From: Lactobacillus intestinalis
Lineage (GTDB): Bacteria > Bacillota > Bacilli > Lactobacillales > Lactobacillaceae
DNA: 64,000 bases
Assembly (NCBI RefSeq): GCF_024397795.1
Contig: NZ_CP072983.1
Coordinates: forward strand, 868,001-932,000
Direction: 5' to 3'
This document shows positions 10,972 to 18,343 of this stretch, piece after piece; the first letter of the stretch is position 1; each line of letters starts with the position of its first letter. The notes beneath the pieces are model-generated. The model had not been told where the DNA came from. It made no database searches and was given only the letters and a program-made list of their open reading frames with translations. A program made the translations under genes and the position numbers.

Positions 10972-11088
10972 TGAAACAAAATCATAAAAAAACTAAAAAT
11001 TATCCAAATATATCCACACCCCTAAACAGCCTATTCTAAAGGTAATGTATCCATTTTCATAATTTTAGTAAAAAGTTATACACTCATG

Positions 11089-11154
11089 CCTTAATATTTT
11101 AAGCAAGTCCTATAATTGTTGTTAGGTCAACGATTAAGGCTTGCTTTTTGTTTT
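11089..11154 (+). terminator. T-tailed hairpin with overlapping second pairing, after pepT
   Basis: AAGCAAGTC (11101-11109) pairs with GGCTTGCTT (11138-11146) and is followed by a T-rich tail to 11154, which could terminate pepT transcription. A second pair, CCTTAAT (11089-11095) with ATTAAGG (11133-11139), interleaves with the first. The two are therefore either alternatives or a pseudoknot. The loop also holds CCTA/TAGG. The remaining 10972-11197 stretch is AT-rich and shows no gene. Confidence 0.5.
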
Positions 11155-11197
11155 ATATTTGTAAAAAATCTACATTGTGAAACAAATTATCTGCTTA

Positions 11198-11235
11198 TTT
11201 ACAAATATTTTAGATAGTCTATAATACTGTTATAG
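11198..11235 (+). promoter_or_regulatory. promoter with overlapping operator of the GntR/ABC operon
   Basis: -35 TTTACA (11198-11203), a 16-base spacer and -10 TATAAT (11220-11225). A perfect inverted repeat, CTATAA-5 bases-TTATAG (11219-11235), covers the -10 box and the start region. YtrA-type GntR regulators usually repress their own operon, so this repeat is a good candidate operator for the adjacent regulator. Confidence 0.7.
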
Positions 11236-11265
11236 CTGAATAATACACTGATGGAAGGTGAAATT

Positions 11266-11640
11266 GTGGAATTTAAAGATAATATTCCAATTTATCTTCA
11301 GATTGAACAATATCTCTATCGTCAAATTGCGATGGGAAAACTCCAAGCGGGTCAAAAAATTCCCTCAGTCCGTAAGTTAGCTGTAGAGTTGACAGTAAAC
11401 GTTAATACGGTTCAACGTGCTCTTCAGCAAATGAATGATCAGGGAATTTTATATACCAAACGTGGAGAGGGTAATTTTGTTACTGAAGATACAGCGCTTT
11501 TGGATAAAACTAAGCAATCGTTAATTGATAACGAATTAGACGAATTCGTTCAAAATATGACTCGTTTAGGGGTTAAGAAAGAAAATTTAGGGCAAGTATT
11601 AGAAGAATATATACAAAGAAGTGAGAATAAAAATGAATAA
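11266..11640 (+). CDS. GntR family (YtrA subfamily) transcriptional regulator
   Basis: This 124-residue protein is mostly a winged helix-turn-helix. After the start it reads EFKDNIPIYLQI, then IPSVRKLA and VNVNTVQRAL (recognition helix), with a short C-terminal dimerisation tail and no large effector domain. This is the YtrA architecture. GTG 11266 is preferred because GGAAGGTG (11253-11260) lies 5 bases upstream. The ATG at 11251 has no RBS. It overlaps the ATPase gene by 8 bases. YtrA-type repressors typically control an adjacent ABC transporter, often in response to cell-wall stress. Confidence 0.9.
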   Translation: MEFKDNIPIYLQIEQYLYRQIAMGKLQAGQKIPSVRKLAVELTVNVNTVQRALQQMNDQGILYTKRGEGNFVTEDTALLDKTKQSLIDNELDEFVQNMTRLGVKKENLGQVLEEYIQRSENKNE

Positions 11641-12337
11641 CTTATTGAGTGTGAAAGATTTAAGCTATAAGAAAAACCAAAAGCAAATTTTACATGATGT
11701 AAATTTGAATTTAGAAAAAGGTAAGATAATTGCCTTACTTGGAGAAAATGGAGCTGGAAAAACCACTTTAATGAGAATTATTGCAGGTGTAGCTAAAAAT
11801 TATAAAGGAACTGTCTCTTTAGAGGGCGCAACTAAAGAAGCGGACAGAAAGGCAAGATTGTCTTTTACAGACGGTTTAACAGGTTTTAGTGACTCAACCA
11901 AAATAAAGGATGTTGTTAACTTTTATATTAATATTTTTGAAGATTTTGACGCAGATCAATTTGATCAATTACGTGAGTTTATGAAACTAGGCCTTGATAT
12001 GAAACTTAGTCAACTTTCTCGTGGGATGAGAGAAAAACTAATTATTGCTTTAACTTTTTCAAGAAAGGTTGATCTATATCTCTTAGATGAGCCTTTTGGT
12101 GGGATTGATGCAATGGCACGTAAGAAAATCATTAATTCCATTATTTTGTGGAAAGCTGAAGATGCTACTATTTTGATTTCAGACCATTTCGTTAATGAAA
12201 TAGCTACACTGTTAGATGAGGTAGTGGTGATCAAGGATAGGACCATTTTTGCTCATGAATCAGCAGAAGAAATTCGTAGTAATCATGAAAGTATCGAAGA
12301 ATATTACGAAGGTTTGTATGAAGATGAGGATGAATAG
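11633..12337 (+). CDS. ABC transporter ATP-binding protein
   Basis: This 234-residue ABC ATPase has Walker A GENGAGKTT near residue 37, a signature segment LSRGMREKL and Walker B LYLLDEPF. The start at ATG 11633 overlaps the regulator's stop, so translation is coupled. The longer frame adds only four codons with no RBS of its own. It is the sole ATPase of an operon carrying four different membrane subunits. The substrate is unknown, and both export and immunity-like roles are possible by analogy with YtrA operons. Confidence 0.92.
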   Translation: MNNLLSVKDLSYKKNQKQILHDVNLNLEKGKIIALLGENGAGKTTLMRIIAGVAKNYKGTVSLEGATKEADRKARLSFTDGLTGFSDSTKIKDVVNFYINIFEDFDADQFDQLREFMKLGLDMKLSQLSRGMREKLIIALTFSRKVDLYLLDEPFGGIDAMARKKIINSIILWKAEDATILISDHFVNEIATLLDEVVVIKDRTIFAHESAEEIRSNHESIEEYYEGLYEDEDE

Positions 12338-12340
12338 ATT

Positions 12341-13201
12341 ATGACATCATGGTGGCAATTATTTAAAGTTTTTTGCAAACAAAAGAGTAAATCTGTTTAT
12401 TTAATCTTTATTTTTCAACTAATTTCATCTTTGGCTTTGATCCTAATGGCTAAACCAGTGAATAGTAATAATTTTTATTCAGATGCGGGGTTAATTAAAG
12501 TAAGCGATTTTAGTTCCTTTTGTTTAGGTTTAGTGGGGATGATTTTTATGACCACCTTTCTAGCAGAAGGAGTTTTGGGGATTTTAACCACTATTAAAAA
12601 TGAAAGATTTAACAAAAGTAAGACTTGGCGTTTAATTCCAATTAGTAATGGGGGATATTTTACTGCAAATATTGCTAGTTCTACTCTTGAATTGATATGG
12701 TTAGGCGTGCTAAATCTGATTACTATAATTGTTTTAGGAGTTATTGCGCTTCCAGGGATGCACCCTAATAAATGGTTAGGGGAAATGGTAAATACCATTG
12801 GAAAAGGAATTTCAACTTCTGAATTTAGTCAAATGTTCTCGTACTTAATAAGTATTGTAGTTTTCTTGGTATTAATTGCAATTGCCTGGTATTTGATGAT
12901 TAGTTTTTTGAACTTTTCTAGTTCTGCAATTGTAAATTTTTTGCCTAAAGCTTCTAATAAATTAGTCTTATTTTTTGTTAGAGCAATAACAATTATTATA
13001 TTGCTGGTTTTGTTTGATTTTGTGTCTATTTACTTTGGCAATATTTTTCAAAATATTGTAAATTGGATACCTGCTGGCAGTGAAGCCCAAACTGGTGATA
13101 TGCTCCAAGCAAATTTAGCTATTTTCATCTTTGATATTATAGTTGCTGGTGTGGATATTGGACTCTTTAATAAGTTCTTTGAAGCCAAAATAGAGCACTA
13201 G
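12341..13201 (+). CDS. ABC transporter membrane subunit, paralog 1 of 4
   Basis: This 286-residue polytopic protein has about six hydrophobic segments. It shares a common plan with the next three genes: an N-terminal FxQMFxQKSKxVYLIF-like start (here FCKQKSKSVYLIF), then a loop with NERFNKSKTWRLIPIS, and an ending NKFFEAKIEH. The conserved intracellular loop before transmembrane segment 3 is likely the coupling helix that meets the ATPase. It begins 3 bases after the ATPase gene. No family name is recognised with certainty. Confidence 0.8.
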   Translation: MTSWWQLFKVFCKQKSKSVYLIFIFQLISSLALILMAKPVNSNNFYSDAGLIKVSDFSSFCLGLVGMIFMTTFLAEGVLGILTTIKNERFNKSKTWRLIPISNGGYFTANIASSTLELIWLGVLNLITIIVLGVIALPGMHPNKWLGEMVNTIGKGISTSEFSQMFSYLISIVVFLVLIAIAWYLMISFLNFSSSAIVNFLPKASNKLVLFFVRAITIIILLVLFDFVSIYFGNIFQNIVNWIPAGSEAQTGDMLQANLAIFIFDIIVAGVDIGLFNKFFEAKIEH

Positions 13202-13214
13202 AGAGGTAATGGAA

Positions 13215-14042
13215 ATGACAAGTTTTGGAACTTTGTTTAGGCAGATGTTTTTGCAAAAGAGCCGGTCAGCCTATTTGATTTTTGGAATCCAGTTCTTAGC
13301 AGCCTTTGTGTTAACCATCTTGGCTATGGGGAGTGCGGGATTAAATAATCCTAAAATTGATCAGACTGCAATAAATACTATTGCTGCAGCATTTTTAGCC
13401 TTTATCGTTCTTTTTTTGATGCTATGTTTTTTAACAGCTCCAGTTTATTTGGTAATGACTAGTTGGAAAATTGAAAAGATCAATCGGGATCAAACTTGGC
13501 GCTTAATACCAATTAGTTCAGGGAAGTTTTATCTTAGCAATACTCTTAGTTCATTTGCGGCTTATATTTATTTAGAAATAATGCAGTTGGTATTAATGCT
13601 TGTGGGCTTTTTTGGAGTATATTTAGCTTCAGGTAAGGTTCGTAAAGGAGTAAGTGAAGTTATTGCTGAAACAACAAATAATAATGCTGATTATGGGATG
13701 TTAGTGGAATACCTAGTTATTGGATTATTACTCAATCTTTTCTGGTATGTGATGATTAGTTTTTATCATTTCTTATCTAGAAGTGTAATTGATTTTTTGC
13801 CTGCTGCATCTAATCGTTTTGTGATCTTTATTGTTAGGGTATTAGTTTTAGTTGTAGTAATTTATGCTCTATATTTTGTATCAATTGGATTAAGTGATTT
13901 ATTTATTCATCCATTAACCGATTCTGGGGAAAGCTTTGAACTTTTGATGACTATAGTGATATTTATATTATTCAATGTGATATTTGGGGGACTAAATATT
14001 TTATTGATTAATAAATTTGTTGAAGCTAAAGCAGATAGATAG
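13215..14042 (+). CDS. ABC transporter membrane subunit, paralog 2 of 4
   Basis: This 275-residue integral membrane protein with about six transmembrane segments is a paralog of the gene before it. It shares RQMFLQKSRSAYLIF, the loop KINRDQTWRLIPISSGKFYLSN and the ending NKFVEAKADR. The ATG at 13215 is preferred because GAGAGG lies about 8 bases upstream. The ATG at 13209 is too close to it. The central extracytoplasmic loop after segment 4 differs most between paralogs, which could reflect substrate contact. Confidence 0.8.
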   Translation: MTSFGTLFRQMFLQKSRSAYLIFGIQFLAAFVLTILAMGSAGLNNPKIDQTAINTIAAAFLAFIVLFLMLCFLTAPVYLVMTSWKIEKINRDQTWRLIPISSGKFYLSNTLSSFAAYIYLEIMQLVLMLVGFFGVYLASGKVRKGVSEVIAETTNNNADYGMLVEYLVIGLLLNLFWYVMISFYHFLSRSVIDFLPAASNRFVIFIVRVLVLVVVIYALYFVSIGLSDLFIHPLTDSGESFELLMTIVIFILFNVIFGGLNILLINKFVEAKADR

Positions 14043-14052
14043 GGGAATGAGG

Positions 14053-14766
14053 ATGAAAAGTTTTAAAGCCGTCTTTAAACAAATGTTTTTACAGAAAGTA
14101 AAATATATTCATTTAGTATTATTGATTCAGATAATTACAATTATATTTTTAGCTTTATTTTCTAATAAGGGTAGAGAATTTAATGCAGTCTTAAGTGAGG
14201 TTGGATTAACATCAACTGTAATAGCAGACTTAGCTATTACAACAATTTTGTGTTGGCAGAATGAAAGGATAAATTCTAGTCAAACGTGGCAATTAATTCC
14301 CCTAGCTAGTTCAGCAAAATATATAGCTAATGTTTTAAGTAGTGTTTTAGGATGTATTTACATTTTTATTATTCAATTGCTTATTAATTTTATTTTACTT
14401 TTACCATATCTGAGTGCTTCGCCGGTTCCTATAAACATAAATAATCTTGAATATGGGGTTATTCATGATTACTTTCGACTTTGTGTATCTTTATTTTTAT
14501 TAGTATTAGTTATTTTTATTTTTGTAAGTTTTGTGAATTTCTTATCCTATCTCATTATAAATATTTTACCTACTAATACTAAATGGATTCGTTTATTAGT
14601 TATAGTTGTCTTAACTGTAGTGGCTACTTATATATTCGGATATACATCCACAGGTTCTATAAGTGATTGGTTAAAACCAAATGTTCAATATATAATTGAT
14701 ATTTTAATATTTGGTAGCTTTGATCTATGGTTAATTAATAAATATGTAGAATCAAAAATTAAGTAA
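14053..14766 (+). CDS. ABC transporter membrane subunit, paralog 3 of 4
   Basis: This 237-residue protein is the shortest of the four. It keeps the same signatures: KQMFLQKVKYIHLV, then ERINSSQTWQLIPLASSAKYIAN and the ending NKYVESKIK. The start is ATG 14053, behind GGGGAATGAGG. The longer open frame would begin inside paralog 2. The shortening falls mainly in the first half, before the conserved loop. The four-membered array suggests duplication followed by divergence. Confidence 0.8.
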   Translation: MKSFKAVFKQMFLQKVKYIHLVLLIQIITIIFLALFSNKGREFNAVLSEVGLTSTVIADLAITTILCWQNERINSSQTWQLIPLASSAKYIANVLSSVLGCIYIFIIQLLINFILLLPYLSASPVPININNLEYGVIHDYFRLCVSLFLLVLVIFIFVSFVNFLSYLIINILPTNTKWIRLLVIVVLTVVATYIFGYTSTGSISDWLKPNVQYIIDILIFGSFDLWLINKYVESKIK

Positions 14767-14788
14767 AGATAGAAGAGGAGGGAGAAAA

Positions 14789-15598
14789 TTGAATCTTTCA
14801 GGAAAAATTATAAAAGAACAATTTAAGCAAAAATCGAAATATGTATATTTGGTTCTAATTGTTCAAATAATTGCATCTGTATTTGCAATTGGCTTAGCGC
14901 TATTTAATAAGAATGGAGCGCAATACTCTTCACTTTTTTATGAGTCTAATCATTTTACTGAAGTTGCATTTGAAACTGCATTCATAATAAGTATATTTGC
15001 GGATGTTGCTTATTGTGCTATTTCATGTTGGAGGAATGAAAAAGTTAATTTAAGCGAAACTTGGAATTTAATTCCTGTTTCAAGTGGGAAACTTTGGCTT
15101 AATAATATTTTTAGTAGTTTGTTAACATGTTCATATATCTTTATTATTCAAAATGTCTTATTGGCGGTAGTTGCTTTAAGTACCAAAAATGATATTACAG
15201 CGCCACTCAGAGAGTATGGATTATGGGGAAATGAATTAATCATTTCAAGTATTATTGAGCACTTAATATTTTTGATTTTAATGGTAACCTTTATCTATAC
15301 GTTTGTAAGTTTTGTTAACTTTTGTTCAAAGGTAATAGTAGATAGATTGCCCTTTAAAGAGACGCTTTGGATAAAACTGTTTGTAATGGCAGTTTTAACA
15401 ATTATAGCAGTGTATTTTGGAAGTATTATTCTTGCTCGAACAGCAGGGTATATAGAAACTCACTTTACTCAAATTAATACAAAGTATACGTTCATTAGTG
15501 ATCCGATGTGGTTTGATAATTTAGAATTATTGATAGTAGATATTATTGTGGGAATTATTGATATTATTTTGATTAACAAATATGTAGAAAGTAAGTAA
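14789..15598 (+). CDS. ABC transporter membrane subunit, paralog 4 of 4
   Basis: This 269-residue polytopic protein is initiated by TTG at 14789, with an excellent RBS (AGAGGAGGGAG) ending 5 bases upstream. Shared features are KEQFKQKSKYVYLV, EKVNLSETWNLIPVSSGKLWLNN and the ending NKYVESK, which is closest to paralog 3. It is the last gene of the operon, since a terminator starts 9 bases after its stop. The function follows from the operon: a membrane component of the same transporter, or of alternative transporters sharing one ATPase. Confidence 0.8.
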   Translation: MNLSGKIIKEQFKQKSKYVYLVLIVQIIASVFAIGLALFNKNGAQYSSLFYESNHFTEVAFETAFIISIFADVAYCAISCWRNEKVNLSETWNLIPVSSGKLWLNNIFSSLLTCSYIFIIQNVLLAVVALSTKNDITAPLREYGLWGNELIISSIIEHLIFLILMVTFIYTFVSFVNFCSKVIVDRLPFKETLWIKLFVMAVLTIIAVYFGSIILARTAGYIETHFTQINTKYTFISDPMWFDNLELLIVDIIVGIIDIILINKYVESK

Positions 15599-15606
15599 AA
15601 TTATGT

Positions 15607-15638
15607 AAAGTAGCTATTTTATTAGCTGCTTTTTATTT
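15607..15638 (+). terminator. terminator of the GntR/ABC operon
   Basis: AAAGTAGCT (15607-15615) pairs with AGCTGCTTT (15624-15632) through one wobble pair. A T-rich tail follows. Confidence 0.85.
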
Positions 15639-15671
15639 GTTATAATTATTAAAAGATAGTTGTTACTAAAT

Positions 15672-15714
15672 CATTAAAAACAAAAAATATTCCCAACATA
15701 CAACATGCTGGGAA
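15672..15714 (-). terminator. terminator of the small minus-strand gene
   Basis: TTCCCAACAT (15690-15699) and ATGCTGGGAA (15705-15714) form a stem with one A/C mismatch on the plus reading, which becomes a G-T wobble on the minus transcript. The minus-strand product has a T-rich tail (15672-15690). This fits termination 8 bases after the stop of the 62-residue gene. Confidence 0.8.
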
Positions 15715-15721
15715 ACACCAA

Positions 15722-15910
15722 CTACGCATTGGCAGCCATATAATCATAAATTTGATTTACTTCTTCATTAGTAAAAGAACCTTCACCAGTTTTCATAGCA
15801 TGAACTTTCTCAACGGAAAGGTGACTAGCAAAAGCTAAATCAGTATCATTAACATGATGCTTTACCTGATAATCAATAATTGCATTGGACAATTCTTCTT
15901 GTTGATTCAT
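15722..15910 (-). CDS. small helix-rich protein, function unknown
   Basis: The 62 residues are predicted mostly helical and acidic. The segment VNDTDLAFASHLSVEKVHAMKTG resembles a degenerate helix-turn-helix (DLAFASHLSVEKV) seen in small lactobacillar proteins. The real-gene case rests on a good RBS (AAGGAGAAT) upstream of the ATG and a dedicated terminator just downstream. It lies 61 bases downstream of lepB on the same strand. I cannot assign a function. Confidence 0.7.
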   Translation of the reverse strand: MNQQEELSNAIIDYQVKHHVNDTDLAFASHLSVEKVHAMKTGEGSFTNEEVNQIYDYMAANA

Positions 15911-15971
15911 AATTGATTCTCCTTACACTTTAATTTTAACCAAAAAGCAAAGTAAATTCAAAGTAGGCTTA

Positions 15972-16541
15972 TCAAAAAGCTCTTATTTGATTCAGTGGCC
16001 AGTATCTTAATTTAACTTCTCCAACTAAAGCGCTACGTTTAACAAAACCAAAATAACGTGAATCTTTCGATACATCTCGATGATCACCCATCACAAAATA
16101 ACTATCTTTTGGAACTCGCTCTTTTAATGTAAAGTTATTAGTATAAAGCTCTCCATCTTTATGAGCTTGTTTTTCAAGAGCATTGTTTAAATAAGGCTCT
16201 GAAATTTGCTTGCCGTTAATATACATCTTATCATTTTTAGAAGTAACCATGTCACCTGGAAGACCAATAATACGTTTAATATATAAAGCATTTTTTTGGT
16301 CTGGTGCCTTTAGAATTACTACATCATTTCTCTTAGGAGTAAAATGTCTAACAGCAATTAAACGATCATTATTTTCAAATGTTGGCTGCATCGAAGGTCC
16401 AGATACTGTTTCGTTAGATAAAACAAAACTAAATACTAGATAATAAACCCCGATTAATATTGCAAACATGATTACAATATCGAGTATAAATTTACCGAGA
16501 CTTTCATCTTCCTCTGTTTTTTTGTTTGATTTTTTTGCCAT
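15972..16541 (-). CDS. lepB: type I signal peptidase
   Basis: This 189-residue membrane protease cleaves Sec-type signal peptides on the outer face of the membrane. A hydrophilic Lys-rich N-terminus (1-17) is followed by one transmembrane segment (about 19-41). The catalytic Ser50 is in SGPSMQP and the Lys89 general base is in YIKRIIGLPGD. Box D/E, MGDHRDVSKDSRYFG, lies near the C-terminus. The start is supported by AAGGAGAG on the minus strand. Confidence 0.96.
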   Translation of the reverse strand: MAKKSNKKTEEDESLGKFILDIVIMFAILIGVYYLVFSFVLSNETVSGPSMQPTFENNDRLIAVRHFTPKRNDVVILKAPDQKNALYIKRIIGLPGDMVTSKNDKMYINGKQISEPYLNNALEKQAHKDGELYTNNFTLKERVPKDSYFVMGDHRDVSKDSRYFGFVKRSALVGEVKLRYWPLNQIRAF

Positions 16542-16597
16542 AAAAACTCTCCTTTTTCATACTGTATATTATTATAACTGATTTAGTTCGAGTTGAA

Positions 16598-16606
16598 TGG
16601 TAAAAT
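16598..16606 (+). promoter_or_regulatory. extended -10 promoter upstream of the methyltransferase-like gene
   Basis: TG G TAAAAT (TAAAAT at 16601-16606) lies 20 bases before the next start. On the opposite strand TATAAT at 16571-16576 is the likely -10 of lepB, so this gap holds divergent promoters. Confidence 0.5.
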
Positions 16607-16626
16607 CATTAATAGGTATTTAAGAT

Positions 16627-17376
16627 ATGACAAATTTTTTGAAGAAATTAAATAAAATTGATAAAGAATTAGATAATAACCTTGTGCATTACCAGGTTTT
16701 GGAAGTAAATAGGATAGTAAAGTCCGTTGAAGAGGAAGAAGTACTCAAGCAATCACCAAATAAATTAGGCTTAACTGACTTTGAAATAGCAAATTTAAAG
16801 AAGAACAATTCTGAAAAGACCTATGAAATAAACGTTCTTAATAATATGCTTAATAGTCTGCGTCAATATTTATCCTTGAATTATGGCATCTGGTCATTGC
16901 CCAATTTAAAAACTGCTGAGCTGATTAAGAATGAATTACAAATTGGATCAGCTCTAGAAATTATGGCAGGAAATGCATTTTGGTCTAAAGCACTAAGTGA
17001 AGTAAGAATTAAGACAGTTTCTACAGATTCTCTTGAGTGGGCTAAAACTTCTTCAACAGGGAAAAAACCATTTTATCCAGTTAAAGATTATTCAGCTACT
17101 AACGCAATCAAAATTTATAAAAATGTGGATTTGATTTTATGTTCTTGGTCGCCTAATTTTGGTACTGCTGATCTTGAAGTAGTGAAAGCTTGGAAAAAAT
17201 ATAATCCAAAAAGCCACTTGTTGTTTATTGGTGAAGAAATGGGTGCAACAAATTCATCTGAATTTTGGCTAACTGAACACTTTACAAAATCGACAGCAAT
17301 TAATAAAATAAACAAATCCTTTGTTAGTTATGACTTTATTAATGAAAAGATATATGAGATAGAGAATGAATTATAA
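16627..17376 (+). CDS. class I SAM-dependent methyltransferase-like protein
   Basis: This 249-residue cytoplasmic protein has a helical N-terminal part (1-95) with no recognised motif. A Rossmann-like segment near residue 118 reads ALEIMAGNAFWSKAL, which resembles methyltransferase motif I (hxhGxGxGxxs), and VSTDSLEW follows as the acidic loop. VDLILCSWSP near residue 160 could be motif IV. The substrate is unknown and the assignment is by motif only. The stop overlaps the following membrane protein by 11 bases, so the two are probably made together. Confidence 0.6.
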   Translation: MTNFLKKLNKIDKELDNNLVHYQVLEVNRIVKSVEEEEVLKQSPNKLGLTDFEIANLKKNNSEKTYEINVLNNMLNSLRQYLSLNYGIWSLPNLKTAELIKNELQIGSALEIMAGNAFWSKALSEVRIKTVSTDSLEWAKTSSTGKKPFYPVKDYSATNAIKIYKNVDLILCSWSPNFGTADLEVVKAWKKYNPKSHLLFIGEEMGATNSSEFWLTEHFTKSTAINKINKSFVSYDFINEKIYEIENEL

Positions 17377-18343
17377 GAAGATTGTATTATTTTTTATTAT
17401 ATTTATGTGTTTACTAGGCGTCGGGAGTATGCTCTCAAACGTCCAGTCGCGGGAAGCTGATCAACTTTTAGAAGCTCATGGCTTAAGTAACAATACTCGT
17501 TACATTGAAGTTAATCGTAATGAAACAATTAGCGATTTTTTACGTTACTTAGATAAATATAAAAATGCTAATATTCAATTACATCTGGATAATCGCTATG
17601 ATAATGATCAAGTTTTAGTATGGGCAAATCATAATGTAATTAATTTACCAACCCAAAATGGTCGCTATTTCTCACCTGATGATTTTGAAGGACAGGTTTC
17701 TTTTGCTGTATTAGGACCAGAAACCAAAAATGTTCAAATTACAGAAAGCCAAGGAAATCAATACTTAATTTGGAATAATGATTATTATTCTGTAATTGGC
17801 GATTTAAAGCATTATCACCAAATGGAACAAAATAAATATTACTTAAGTACTGGAATAGGTCAGCCTACAGCAAAAAACAAATTAAAAGATTACCGAATTG
17901 TAATTGATAGTTCAAATAAAGTCATTCATGAGATAGCTAAACATTATCATGTAAAGGTTAACACGCCATCATTTGTTAAGAACCATCAGATTCATCGATT
18001 TTCTATTCTTAAAGAGATTGCGATAATATTATTATTTTGGATTGTTATTGTAGTTTGCAATGGACTTCTAGCATTTTTAAATATCCAACAACTCAAAAAA
18101 AGTCACCTTAGAGGTCGTTTATCAAAGAATTGGATAATTAATCGTAGTGTGCAATTAATTCTCTTAGAAGGCTTAATATCGGTTGGAGCATATACATTTT
18201 TACGTTGGCGCGCTTTCTTTTCAAAACCAGATCATTTGATTGGACTAATTATATTAAGTTTCATTATTATTATGGTTTCATATTTAATCTCAATTGTATA
18301 TTTATGGAGGAAGTATATAAATAATGCTCAATTTACCAGTTGA
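17366..18343 (+). CDS. permease-like membrane protein with one large extracytoplasmic domain
   Basis: The protein is 325 residues long. One transmembrane segment lies near 5-22, an extracytoplasmic domain covers about 24-212, and three more segments lie near 220-240, 268-285 and 295-317. This 1+3 layout is that of MacB/FtsX-type permeases, but no ATPase gene is adjacent and I could not recognise a family motif. It overlaps both neighbours (11 bases upstream, 20 downstream). The name is therefore descriptive only. Confidence 0.6.
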   Translation: MNYKKIVLFFIIFMCLLGVGSMLSNVQSREADQLLEAHGLSNNTRYIEVNRNETISDFLRYLDKYKNANIQLHLDNRYDNDQVLVWANHNVINLPTQNGRYFSPDDFEGQVSFAVLGPETKNVQITESQGNQYLIWNNDYYSVIGDLKHYHQMEQNKYYLSTGIGQPTAKNKLKDYRIVIDSSNKVIHEIAKHYHVKVNTPSFVKNHQIHRFSILKEIAIILLFWIVIVVCNGLLAFLNIQQLKKSHLRGRLSKNWIINRSVQLILLEGLISVGAYTFLRWRAFFSKPDHLIGLIILSFIIIMVSYLISIVYLWRKYINNAQFTS

